From Scilla litardierei (Eukaryota; Streptophyta; Magnoliopsida; Asparagales; Asparagaceae): a DNA stretch of 64,000 bases. The DNA lies in NCBI GenBank assembly GCA_030789695.1, contig CM061142.1, forward strand, positions 358,025,486 through 358,089,485. The letters run 5' to 3'. Shown one piece after another: positions 21,029-33,300 of this stretch (the stretch's first letter is position 1; every line of letters begins with the position of its first letter). The notes under the pieces were generated by a model. The model was given only the letters and a program-made list of their open reading frames with translations. It made no database searches and had not been told where the DNA came from. The position numbers were made by a program, and so were the translations under genes.

Positions 21029-23697
21029 TGTCACGCTCCGCTTCCCAAGTATGGAAGGCGAGACGTAAGGAGGTCCGCTCAGACGTGGAGCTGTGAAGCT
21101 ACAGTCTGATAAGCGTCTGTAAAAATTTCAAATAGTAGCAGATCCTTTGCATTGCGACGAAACAACAACAACAATGATAATAAAGCAGACAAAAGAACAT
21201 CCACCAACAAAACCTCCAGAAATTATTCTAACATCACAGAGCAGTCACAAAAGTACAAGTCTAAACAATAGGCCTAAAGCATGGTCGAAACAAAAGTAAG
21301 CAAGGTCAGGTGCTACGCACCGAAAGCTAACTGCAACTACTAAAAGTGACAACTAAAAAGACTCCAGGTGAGACCAGGGCTGGTCACCGATGTCCTCGAC
21401 CTCGGTCTCTGCAGGTACCTCGAACTTAGCATCCACGAACTGCTCGTCCTCTGCAACTAACTCTGACTAAGAACCTGACATGTGACACCCAAAGAGAAGA
21501 GGGCACATGTCAGCAAAAGTCTCTCAAAAGATAGTGGAGGACTTTTGTGCAAGGATACAAATAATAAAAGACGACTAGCAGTTCTAAAATAATGAAATGA
21601 GTTGACCTGACATTTAAGAATGCAACAGTTAAAGATGACATGATGCACATGCATGCACGTTGTAGCAGAAACTACGAAAAACACCATTTCATGAATCACG
21701 ATCACTATCCTATCACATTGTGCACATGGTTTACTCCTTACAGCTGAAGGAGCGGATCAGGCATCCTTCTATGCTGCGTGACAGCTTAACCCTACCCCTC
21801 CACGTGTCTCGAGTCAGGGTTTCCCAAGTACGTGAGCTCGCTTTTGGATCACGAGCCAGGAAGTGTTTTTAGGTTTGGCATAGGGTTGTGCCCGCAAAAC
21901 AGGTGCCTAGCCTCAATAGTTACAATAAGTGTAGCGTGTGCTACGCAATCGAGATGAAACATTTCGATGCATGACATAACATGGCAATAAGCAGTTAAAG
22001 TGCATACCATTAATTGAAATTAAACATGACATAGCAGCATGAATGAAAGCATGTAAAAAGTGTCGGATCTAGCTTCATTGTCAAGCTAGATCTAGTAAAG
22101 GCGTCTAGGCGACTATCATTTCATCGCCTAGTATCTTTTACGCTGCTGTACAAAATGGCCTAAGACGTGGCCTAAACCAGCACTGGCAAGTATCTCTTGC
22201 CTGAACCACTACGCTGAAGTCACGATCAACCAGAGTCTGATAATCTACCTATGTGCTCACAACGCAGTCCAGCATACAGTCCCAATTTATTATTCTTGAT
22301 TAGTGAGTTACAAAAGCGATCAGAGACTACAATTTTTAGGTTGATTAACAGGCAAGGTGGGAATTCCTACGGAGAGAGACTTACCTCAACACGACGCGAG
22401 AGCTACTCTGATGTTGGGTAGCGACGTCAGTGGTTGGAATCCGGTATCGCGGACGGTACGGAATGACAGGTTCTCTGTTGATAAATCACGCGCTCAATTA
22501 AGTTCGTAACGACAGAAATAGTTTTTTAACAATCCTGTTAACGTCTAGTGAATCAATTTTTTAATTAGGTTCGCCATCTCGTAACGGGGTCCACATCATA
22601 TTATTAATGGTACTAGCACGTTATCTAGGTTAACCAACAAATTATAAAAAAAGTTTGTGACGTTATTCCTAGCAACGGAAACTAGCTAAAGCTAGGAAGC
22701 TAAGCGTACGAGTTATCAACTATCATTTAGCATGCCATCATCAATATTACTAGGTCCATGGTTGTGTATTAGCGCTGTCCAATAATTAATAGTAAATTGA
22801 AATCAAATTTCAGCGAACGATACTAACCGTGGTGAAGAGATGATCCCACAAAGCTACCGGGAGAGCGTCGCGAGTTGTCTATGGCTTGAGGGATGTCTTC
22901 ACACGTGGACAGCGACTAGAGGGTGATCCTGCGAGGGGACAGCGACTGAAGGTAGCTAAACGGCTCGAGGAGAGGTCGACAACCGTCGGAGGGCTGCCGT
23001 TCGTCGCCGTGGGGCGAAGAAGCGTCGCTGCCGTAAAACAGCGGCCTGGACGCTGCTACTGGCAGTTTCTGACGAGGTGGAGGGTGGAGAAGAGCTGACA
23101 GGATCGGGAGTTGGCCGGACGTCGCTGGGGCGACTACCGTGCGACGGATGGCAGACAGCACTGCTGCAGCGGCGCTGGGCGGTGTTGCCGTCCGCTACAG
23201 GCGCTGGGCAAGAGATCCGATGATTGGTGCTGCCGTATGTCGGCGGGGAGGGTCGATGGGGGTCCGACGAGGCTGACGGCGCGGGGGAAGGTCGGAGTAG
23301 CGTCGGGGAGAGGAGACTAGGTCGGGGAGAACGAAGTCAGAAAATTTTCAAGGAGATGACAGCGCGATGAGAGTTGCGCAAAAGAGCAGCTCGCGTGAAA
23401 AATAAATTAGACATTGGCTTCATGCGGGTTTAATAGGCTAGGGTTTTTGCTATATAGAGGTTGGTTTGGGTGCACTTAAGAGAGTTGAGGTGTAGTTAAA
23501 GAAGGATATGATAGGATTTTGGGTGGTGAATAGAGGACGAGAGATGTGTTGTTACGTATGAGGGATTTGATTCCCATTAGCTAAACAACAATGGGATATC
23601 ACATCATAGGGTTCGGATACAAGAAGGGTCCAAAATAATTACGTCTACGAACAAGAGTACGTGCACGAAAACGTACGATCGAAAACCGACCGTGACA
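21029..23697 (-). repeat. 5' LTR of the 14086-23697 Gypsy element
   Basis: 2669 bp, colinear with 14086-16742. TATA on the minus strand is at 23449-23458. The sequence immediately following on the minus strand (GGTTTTGTTGGGTGCCCATG) does not match a primer-binding site I recognise. Confidence 0.88.
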
Positions 23698-23702
23698 ACT
23701 TC

Positions 23703-24990
23703 ACTATTGGAGCCACGAGCGCTTACAAGCGTGCCGGATCATCATTAACGATGATATCAGAGAGCTAACGGCACTAGAAGATGAGTAGAAGAAGAAGGAA
23801 GGCGAATGAAATGACGAGGAAGCGAGAAGAAGGAGAAAAGAATACTGAAACAGGCTACTCGACCCAGTGATGCAGCTCACTCGACCGAGTGGAGCAGCGC
23901 ACTCGACTGAGTGGAGCTGACACGTCCAATCTAGCCTGAGGAAGAGCCGTAATGTACTCGATCGAGTGGGAATTTCCACTCGCCCGAGTGAGAAGCCCAC
24001 TCGACCGAGTGGAGATAGAAAATGTGAAGAAATTCTTCGACGCTTCTCTGTTTTAAAGAGGATCTGTAGTAGGTCCTACTCGACCGAGCAAGAATCTCAC
24101 TCGACCGAGTGAGAAGGCTACTCGGCCGAGTGGTCTGAACTTCCAGAACGCTATAAATCCCTATTCTCTGTAGATTTCCCACTCAACCGAGTGAGCAGTT
24201 CACTCGGCCGGGTTTGCAGCTATTCAGGGGGAAATCTGTCAGGATTTTCTGAACTTTTTGGGCGGCTATAAATACCCGGTTTTGTGGGCAGCCCAAAGAG
24301 AGACTCTTTAGAATAATTTCCTTAGTTTTAATTAGAGTTCTATTTTTCTTTTGGCGAAATAATTGGAGAGAAGGATCTAAATTTCTTATTCTTGAAGCTT
24401 GTATTCAAAAATTGGTTTGTCTAAAGTCTCCCAAGATGATATTTTTATGCTATATTTGTCTCTAATTCTAAGTTTTGTGATGAATTATATTGCACATATT
24501 GTTTCTATTGTGATTTCTATGATGAATTGTGAGTAGTCTCTTTGCTCCAGGGCAAAGGGATGAACCTTACGGATCTAAAGTATGATTTGTGAGATCTATT
24601 GAATTGCTATATCGCTAAACTTGTTAATGGTTAGATTGTGATTGATTTACTACGGATAGCTATGGATTTCTATTAGATCTTGAGCTCGAGAGAGGATATT
24701 GACCTAAGGGAAGCCCTAGATATTCGATTTACATCTATAACCGAGATTCCCTAGAATTGGTGTGTGAGAGCGACCAAATCTAGCATCTTTATTATATTTC
24801 TATAATTATATTCGTTTGTACAACGGTAAAACAGATACGAACTATCTCGATCTAGATTCGAACTTAAGTTGCGCGAGAGCAACCTTGAGTTGGAATTGAA
24901 TATTATTGTTGATCTTAATGCTAGTAGTTTGTACTAGGCTTGCGCGAGAGCAAGGCTCTAGTTTAGATTACTATAGTCTTGCATAGAGTG
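23703..24990 (+). repeat. Tat/Athila-like LTR segment with palindrome array
   Basis: Plus-strand TATAAATA at 24267-24274 (and TATAAATC at 24152) lies downstream of an array of ACTCGACCGAGT palindromes. The block CACGAGCG...GCCGGATCATC (about 23712-23742) resembles CACGAGCACC...GCCGGAGCATC in the minus-strand LTR ending at 10610. The Gypsy element 14086-23697 interrupts this LTR; the LTR start is probably TGATAGGCTC at about 13983, left of that insertion. The 3' end is not certain. Confidence 0.6.
23857..24213 (+). promoter_or_regulatory. Palindrome array ACTCGACCGAGT, 21-22 bp register
   Basis: Words start at 23857, 23879, 23901; 23956, 23978, 23999; 24078, 24099, 24120; 24181, 24202. Intervals are 22, 22; 22, 21; 21, 21; 21. 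Three consecutive groups hold three sites each. The array ends about 54 bp before the TATA box at 24267. Confidence 0.85.
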
Positions 24991-25050
24991 AGAACATGCG
25001 TTGGTTCCCAATTTAGTTGCGACAAGTTCACCCTTAATCAAGAGTAGTAA

Positions 25051-25532
25051 TATGGAAACTCTGCTGCAGTTGCCTGAGGAGAGTAAATCTACGAAATGGC
25101 TTTTGTCTGACCAGACATTACTCAAGACTATATGGACGAAATGTCGAATTCCTTGCTTACCCTTACCCTGTTTTTCTTCTTCTTGAATTTTATCTCGTCT
25201 TTGTAGGTATGGTCGGGCAAGAATACCAGGTTGCACCAGGTATGCGGGAGGCACTTGTAGCTTCCATTCGAGAAGCTGAAAAGGATTTGCCTTTCCCTCA
25301 AACGAGTCTCTTGGAAGGTGGAACAAGTGAAGCTGCCGAGGGCCTATCCCGGGTGGTTCATGAAGGTCCCCGGTCGACCCAACCGCTAAAGAGGAAGAAG
25401 AAGCACCTCTCAGTTGAGGTTGAGAAGGTCGAGACCAAGAAGAAGAAACCGAGGAGAAAACTTGTCATTACCGACTCAGATTCGTCTGAGTCAAATGACG
25501 TCATTATTCATACAGACGACACTAAATGTTGA
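25051..25532 (+). pseudogene. Possible remnant of a Gypsy antisense-ORF protein (Transposase_28-like)
   Basis: The peptide STKWLLSDQTLLKTIWTK resembles TIDVLLSDHNLRKTVWPLG in the antisense ORF at 49617-51748. As there, a pyrimidine-rich intron-like stretch ending TTTGTAG (25207) follows, and then an open frame (25209-25532) whose C-terminal half is very Lys/Arg-rich (KRKKKHLSVEVEKVETKKKK). I cannot assign a function. Identification rests on one short peptide plus the shared intron position. Confidence 0.45.
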
Positions 25533-26650
25533 CGGCTAGGTTCGACCTTCCAGTAAATATTGGCCGACGAAGGCTCCTTCATTGAAGTGGACCCTCACCG
25601 GTTAAGAAGTATGACCTGCGAAGAGAAAAGCCCAGGTTGTTGATAGCTAGGACTGAGCTCCTTGGTTGACGGTCGACCTACCTTCGCCATGTCTCCATTG
25701 GTCTGCATCATACGAAGATCGTCAGGGGGTTGAGGCTTAGGCCCGACCGATTCCCCTCCAACGCTCAAGTTAGTTCCGAGTGGAAGAAAAGTAAAGAGCA
25801 AAATAAAGAGTAATTTAAATTTTAGTATGACACTTAGCCTCTGTAAGAATCTGGTCCCTTTCTTCATTGTCCCATGGGCTTTTTATCTCCTCCTCTGATG
25901 GCCTGTAACTTCCTCCATAAATGTAGCCACTAATAGCTCAATTAGTAGCCATTGAAATGGTCATCATGGAGTATAACCACCACCATCAATCTAGCCATTA
26001 ATTGCTCAGTTCATGACTATTGAAGTGGGCTAAGATGAAGTTGTAACCGTCCGTCATTAATGGATATTTGTGAGGGAAGTGGAGGTTTGACTCATTCAAC
26101 CCAAGAGTAATGGGCCGTGTCCTGTTAGATTGACTTGGTAAAGGTCTATCTTGCTTGGCGGGTCACGGAACTATTGGGCCGAGACGTATCGTTCTCAGTG
26201 GGCCTTGCTCTTCAGGTAGAAGTCAACTTCCCCCTTCGTGGCCCTGACCCATGTATCAACAACTCCTCTAAACCCGTCTACTCTGGTTGGGAACTACTCT
26301 TTTCCGAACTTACACTATTGAATCGTGCCTACATGGAAAGATATAAACTTTAAAAGACTGTTAATAATAAGACACATGCTGAACAAACATGAACTCGTTT
26401 TAGTTGGCTATGAAATTAGGCTAATTTGAAATTGAACACGAGTAACACAATAGTAGCACAAATCTTTCCTACCAAAACTACACGTGGCGGTAATCAACAA
26501 TTAAATTGGATCCACATTAAAGCATCAAAATTAGGTTATTAATGGTTTCACATCCGGTCGTGGGAAGCTACAACCTTTATACTAACAAAATGACGTGATT
26601 ATTAGACAAACAATTTGGGATATATGTTTTTAAAAAAAAATAAAAAAAAA
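25533..26650. other. Unassigned intergenic sequence
   Basis: No ORF with recognisable similarity. It contains several GGTCGACC/GGCCGA-rich stretches that could be old LTR remains. It ends in an A-rich run (26627-26652). Confidence 0.4.
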
Positions 26651-27558
26651 AATTACGTAGCGGGCGGGGGCTGGTCCCGGGAAGTTGCCTGGTCCCCAAA
26701 ATTGTTTAATGGGAATTAGTTGGAAAGGGGGGACCACAGCTCGTCCTCTCCAGTCGGCACCAAGCACCTCTTTTAGGACAACATTGCTCTCATTATTTTT
26801 CCCTCATCTCTCTCTCTCTCTAAATCCTTACCAGTAGCAGCAGAAGGTGCAGAAGCCGCAATTAGATCTTTAGGCTGCTAGGTTTGCAGCTCTGCCTTGT
26901 GACCCCGTCGTCTTCTCGCCAGGAAAAAAAAACAGAGATAGAAGGAAAAACCTAACAGAGATACCAGAACCTCATCTCAAAAAAGCTGACCAAAATCAAC
27001 ACCCCCTCCCTCCCTCTCTCCATGTTTCTCTCAAGGATCGCTAGATAATAGGGCCAAACCCGAGCCCATACCGCTCTCTATCCCTCTCCCACCCCATGAA
27101 AGCCGGCAAATTAACCTAGCAATTATTAGACCCCTGAGGCCCTGTTAAGAACACAGCTGAGAGTACCGAGGTAGGGAGAGATAGAGAACATCCAGTTTGC
27201 AAAGCGGGGTAGTACTCTGATATATTGGTTGTTGGTGTGTGATGTCGTCCTTTGTTTGTTCAGCAATCTGAATATATTGTCCCTTAAAATATACTGAGGA
27301 TGAGGTACGCCTGTGCTTTGTGTAGTTGAACTATTTTTCTAGTCCACTCCCTCCATGATCCCTCATACTCACCACTTCCAATAGCTTTCTAAATATAGCA
27401 TCATCGCCCCTTTTCCCTCCCAAATTAAACAGCTCTCCCTAGCTCCCTCCCACTCTCTATCTAGCCTTTATTATATGCATCGTCCCCTCTCCCCTCTAAT
27501 TTCATCTCGTCTCTTTATCTCTCTCTTTCACCCAGAATCGACCATTTGAGGAAAAAGA
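26651..27558 (+). promoter_or_regulatory. 5' region of the BELL homeobox gene
   Basis: Pyrimidine-rich CT tracts (for example 26809-26822) and poor coding potential are consistent with promoter and 5' UTR. A possible 5' UTR intron could run from GAG|GTACGC (27305) to CACCCAG|AATCG (27536). This is inference from splice-like sequences only. Confidence 0.4.
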
Positions 27559-30321
27559 ATGGCCCATCATCACCAGCAAGCTTACGGGTACGTCGACTTC
27601 TCCCCCGGTGGCAGCCACGGCTCGTCCTCGGGGATGCAAGGTCTCGAGGCGAGCCACGGCGGGATCTTTGAGTTGCAGGCGGGGATGGAGATGCTCGGGA
27701 TGCCCTCCAGGGGTTTCTTCCCAAGATCCGAGGGCGCCTCTCCAGGCAACGGCGGCTCTCATCCTCTGGCCTGCCCTAACGATAACTCGTGGCAGCAGCC
27801 AAGTCGGGCTTTCGACGATGATCCCGCTCTCGATCGGCCAAATATCCAAGGGCTTTCGCTCTCCCTCCCGCATCCTGATCGACCGTCCCATGGTCAATCG
27901 ACTGGATATGACCATCATCCTCATCAGCAGCCGGGGGCGTCAATGGATGCGAGGTTCTATCAAACGTTTCAGCTGCGGAGCTCCATGTATTTGATTCCGG
28001 CCCAGGAGTTATTGATGGAGTTCTGCAACCTTGGATCCGGCAACACCCCGAGACAACAAAGGATGAAAGAAGGAGAGTCGTCATCTTCTTCATCTCCTTC
28101 TTGGACTCACTCCGCTCTCTTCTCCATGGATGTTTTGGAGCTGCAGAGGCGCAAAGCTAGGCTGCTCTCCATGCTAGAAGAGGTCAGCAGTATTTTTTTA
28201 ATAAAAAATCTGCTTCAATCATGAGGCTGAAATTATGAATAGTGGTAGACCCTGACATTTTATCTGATTGTTTTGCATAAAAAGAAAAAGGTTTAAAAAA
28301 GAGAGAGAGCGTAGTGGGTGTGGGGTTGAGTTCAATTATTAATGCATGAAGGGAGCGAGGGGCAGAAATTACTATAAATGTAAGGCGGAGGATGGGCGGG
28401 GACAGACTGATATTTTTGGGGCATCCCATTTACTTTTAGAAACCTCTATTCCTTTGCCCCGAATTGGCATCTATCTAGCCTACGACCCCACCTATCGATC
28501 AATCTAAACCTATTAGCTTAGCCCCACCGACTGCGTGCTCTGTTTCTTCCTCTTCCATTTCAATTTTCATCCTCATGTGACTTTTATTTTTGCTCTGCAA
28601 AATTCTTCATCTACCATTGCTCCCAAATGCTGCAATCTCTGATGCGTTTGCCCCACAAACATGAAAAATAATTGTACTAGAACTGCTACCACATTTATAT
28701 ACGTACAAGCTCAATAATCCAATAGAACTTTCGTTCACTATTACAACAGCGAATTACTTGTAGCTTACTATGTACCGTGATGCCATCAATTTAACAGTGT
28801 TAATATTCATCTTTTTTTTTTGAGCTCAGGTCGACAGGAGATACAAGAGGTACTGCGAGCAAATGCGGGCGGTGGTCGCGTCGTTCGAGGCCGTGGCTGG
28901 GCAGGGATCGGCGACGGTCTACTCGGCGTTGGCATCGAAGACCATATCGAGGCATTTTCGTTGCGTGAGGGACGGGATCGCGAGCCAGATCCAGGCGACG
29001 AAGAAGGCGATGGGGGAAAAGGACCCGGCTGCAGCGGGGGGCACGAGGGGAGAGACGCCGAGGCTTAAGCTCCTCGATCAGCGTCTTCGGCAGCAGAGGG
29101 TGTTTCAGCAGGGCGGAGCGTTGGAGAGCCCGCCGTGGCGGCCGCAGAGGGGGCTGCCGGAGCGTTCTGTGTCCATTCTTCGGGCCTGGCTCTTCGAGCA
29201 TTTCCTTCATCCGTACGTAGCTCTCGCTCATTAATTTCTTGAGTTGTTGCTACAAACATTGGCACGCTTAGTTTCATATGACTGAACACATCACTGGATA
29301 TTACCTAAATTACTAGCTGACTTCATTATAACATTCTCTCATGTGAATCAAGATATCTATGTGGTTTATACGTTTTCAAAACCGTAGTTATAATTTCTTT
29401 TAATTTTATAAATAAACACTGGGAGGGACATATAGGAGGGTGCGCGGAGGTCATGGCTTCTGCTTAATTTTTTTGCATTTCCCTTTTCGAAGCCATTGGT
29501 TGGTTGAGAGTGTGCCAAGGAATCTTAATAGTAAGCGAAGTCTAAGTTTAGGCAGAAGAATTTTTTTTTGTTTGAATGAAACATTAGTTAGAAAGTGCCG
29601 GTTAAAAAACATATTGTTACCACCTGACTGCCCTTTGGCCGAGTGGTATGTCTCCCCTCCCAGTAGCCTTAGTTGCCTTAGGTCGCGAGATCGAATCCTG
29701 CTTGTTGCTTTCCGATGTACCAAAAAAAAAATATTGTGGATTGGTCAACTTTTCTTCTATTTGTATAGAATATTTGATATAGAAATTTATATTGTAGTTT
29801 AACTAGTCATATATAACCCGTCCGGGCGCAAATGCGGAGAGAAGCGGTCGCCATAGTGAAAAATATTGCTTTAATATTAAATAATATTTCAATTATTTGT
29901 ATTGATTATCTATTGGGTGAAGAATAAGACCAAGTGAGTGAATAGTGAAATCTATTTTACTCTTCACCCGCCAGTGACTAGTAAAATAAAATTTTACCGT
30001 TCACTTATATATATATACTAGTAATTGCCCGTGCCCGAAGGGCACGGAGGCAGTCGTCACCCGGAAGCAAATGCGGAGAGAAGCGGTCGCCAAAATGAAA
30101 AAAGTATGGATATGTGTGAGAGGAGGGTCGGGGGGCAAAAGGAGGGAAAGTATGGACTAAAATGAAAAAAGATCACCAAAAGCACACCCCAAATTCAAGC
30201 CCACAACCCCACCCAACCCCCATGGAGCCCCTATTGGCGTCCCAGTCAGCAACCCAAAATATGACTGGGACAGAAATGCCACGTAGGACAAAACTGCCAC
30301 GTATGACAAAGTCGTGAATTG

Positions 30322-30385
<64 letters not shown>

Positions 30386-33300
30386 ATGGGTGGGAGAGAG
30401 AGACGGAAGGGCCAGTTGGGGCGATGAGCACCAGCGAGGGGGTTCTGAAAAGCGATGCCCAATGGCGACACGGGCAACAGGACTAAGAGAGGGTGACAAA
30501 GATGATAATGGATAGCGATGAGTGACGACTAAGGAGTACGAGTAGAGGCAACATCGGTAATGGGCATGAAGGGTCAGTGAATGACAAGCGGCGATGGGAG
30601 ATGCGGTGAACAACCAGTGAGAGAGAGGGAGATAGACTATAAAGATGACCTACTAAGGGATGACAAGCAACAGTGGCAAGCTAATATGGTGATATTTGGT
30701 GTTTTGGTATTTTAGAATATAAAGGTCAAAAGTGAACAGTTCTAGTCACGTAAAAAATAGTAGAGTTTAAACTTTTTAACTATAGGCAAGCAGAGATTTC
30801 ATTATTGGCTAGCTGACCTATATGATAACACACACATTATATTTGTAGTTAAGCTACATATACATCTCGAAAAGTTCACTCTCTCATATTTTTTACCTAA
30901 TATTGGTGTTGAGGTTTTAGAATGTAAATATTAAAATGACCAGCTTAGATCATTTGAAAAAATAATACAGAGTGAACTATTCAAGTGTGATATATGTAGC
31001 TTAACCACATATGTCATATTTTTCCTATTTTTTGTGTGTATGTGTACACTGGGTAATATATGGCATATATCGCTAGGCCACACATGTCATTTAAAAAGTT
31101 CACGCTTTACAAAATGAGTGTTGTTAATTGCACCGCATGATTTTATGAATTCACCGCAGGTCCGCGTCTATGATAAATACACCACATTGATATTCTTGTC
31201 TTTCTTAAAAATCAGTCTTATTTCCAATTTTAACACCACTACTTTATTTCCCAATTTAAATTTTAACCTTGAAACACACCACCTAAGTATAACAATCGGT
31301 AATGAGTTCATCTGCCGGCTCTTATTCTCTCCAAACCCAAAGCTATAACCTTACAGAGTTTATCGGAGGATATGTTCCAGTAGTGATTGGTAATTTGACA
31401 AATTATCATATTGTCTTCCGAAGTGGCCATATTGCAAGAAAGTACGAGGATATCATAGAGAAATCAAAGGCAATGTCAACATGGTGACAAATGATGATAG
31501 AATAAATAATCTATAAATGCACAAGTCGAATATGTATTTGAATGCCTTCGGAAATTTCATGTAGAAAGGAAAGACTAAAGAGGGATACTTAAGAGTTTCA
31601 TCAATGTGCTTTCAAAGCCATCATGCTTCCAACCAGCAACGATTAACTTCAGTTCTGTCTCTACACGCTCGCGTAGTTCGTTATTCCAGTCTGCAAGCAT
31701 CGTACCCGCAGCTTCGGTGAGTACCGCCATACTTTTCTGCCTTGTACTTTCTGAAGGATGTTCCAATATTGTTCCTTTGGGCGGTTCCAGTACATGGTAT
31801 GAGGAGGAAGAAATTTCTAAACCGCAAGGAGAAACATCTGTATTTAGCTTTTGTGAAGACGAGCCTGGTTCCAGTACATGTTGACGAGATCCCTTGGCAT
31901 GCATCTGCTACACTATAGCAATCAGAAGAAAGATGGCAGTCAAAGGACAACCAGGAGAGTGTTGTGTGTGTCTCTGTGACTGTGTGGGTTTGCGGTTTGG
32001 GGGTTGAGGGGGTGGGCATAAAATTGGAAATAAGAGTGTGTTTCAATAAAGACAAAAATATCAATGCGGTGTATTCATAGGTAAGGTGAATTCAGATATC
32101 CATGCTGTGCAATTAACAACACTCTTACAAAATAGTCTGTAGGATATGCTCTTTTAATTTTGATGTTCATCTTTTAATACCTTAAAACATGAAATATTGG
32201 ATGAAATCAAAGCTTTGTCTTTATCAATATATGTTTGACAAATATTCTATTGTTTTTTAAAACTGTAATCTAACTAATATCATTTTCTCCTATACTCTTG
32301 CTGATGCCATGATCTGTCAACCATTTTCTGCTTGCTAATTGATGATGCTGTTAAAACTATAGTAATTACGCTTTCCGTTGGAGGAGAAGAACATAATCTG
32401 ATAAACTGCAACATTCGCCATACATAGCTCGATTTAACTTTTATAATGGTTTGTGATTTAATTATTCTAGTGTTTTGTAATTTAAATTGTAAAAAAGTAC
32501 AGTTGAGAATATAGGCTTAAATACAAACCCAAACAAGCCCTTTAACTTCTTGCTTCAACTATGTAGATTCTAGCAAATATTGTAGGAGAATAAAGTACTA
32601 CTCAATCCATCATCTGTAATGAGTACTTTGCAAACAGATTCGGTAAATTTAGCTTCAATATTCAATCAATGGTCACTATATAATGGGTTCTGTGCAATTT
32701 CATATAACTTGCATCGCCAAACTTACGCATCAATTGCTTGACGAACAGGTATCCCAGCGATGTCGACAAGCATATTTTAGCTAGGCAAACTGGACTATCC
32801 AGGAGCCAGGTGCGTCTGCGTCCAAAATCTCTCTTTCAACAACTATATTTTACCCAAAAAAATTATTCAACACTATAATGTCTTTCATTAGTCTTCCTAG
32901 GAAACTAGAAGTTTCAATATATAAAAAGATGATAAAGTAGTACATTTGAAGACTAATTAATGAACTTAATTATATTCGGTTAGGTTTCCAACTGGTTCAT
33001 CAACGCGAGGGTCAGGCTGTGGAAGCCAATGGTTGAAGAGATGTACTTGGAGGAAACAAAGGAGCATGACATCGATCAGTCGTCGAATGGGTCCGGATGC
33101 GAGCGCAACGACAACAACAGCCGGCCAGACGGAAACCCTAACCCTAGCGAGGCGAACTCGCATCTGCAGGCAGACCAGAAGCCCCGGGTTCCGTCTGCTG
33201 TTCACGTTCACATCGAATCGGGCTCCCTGACCTCCATCATCAGCGGGGGCGGCCGGCGTAATCCCAACGGCCCGAGGAACGATAATATCGGTGTCGTGGA

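Larger units (their letters stand above)
14086..23697 (-). mobile_element. Complete non-autonomous Ty3/Gypsy element (9.6 kb, no pol), TSD ACTTC
   Basis: Two long LTRs (14086-16742 and 21029-23697) with TGTCACG / CGTGACA ends flank a 4.3-kb interior. The target duplication ACTTC is present at 14081-14085 and 23698-23702. On the minus strand the sequence before the left LTR (about 16743-16785) has GTCCGAGGACGGACTTT and the purine tract AAGGTGGGTAGGA, a junction typical of chromovirus (Tekay/Del-like) 3' ends, so the element reads right to left. I found only a zinc-knuckle ORF inside; no protease, reverse transcriptase or integrase is recognisable, so mobility must be supplied in trans. LTRs differ by roughly 5-6% in the stretch I aligned. 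Confidence 0.9.

Noticed and set aside
29630..29702. Possible tRNA gene (box A and box B present)
   Set aside because: The stretch cannot be folded as a cloverleaf, ends in an A tail and has a 7-bp target duplication, so it is a SINE.
30157..30613. Minus-strand ORFs with a long Tyr-Ile run
   Set aside because: The run is translation of the TA microsatellite; no other protein signal.
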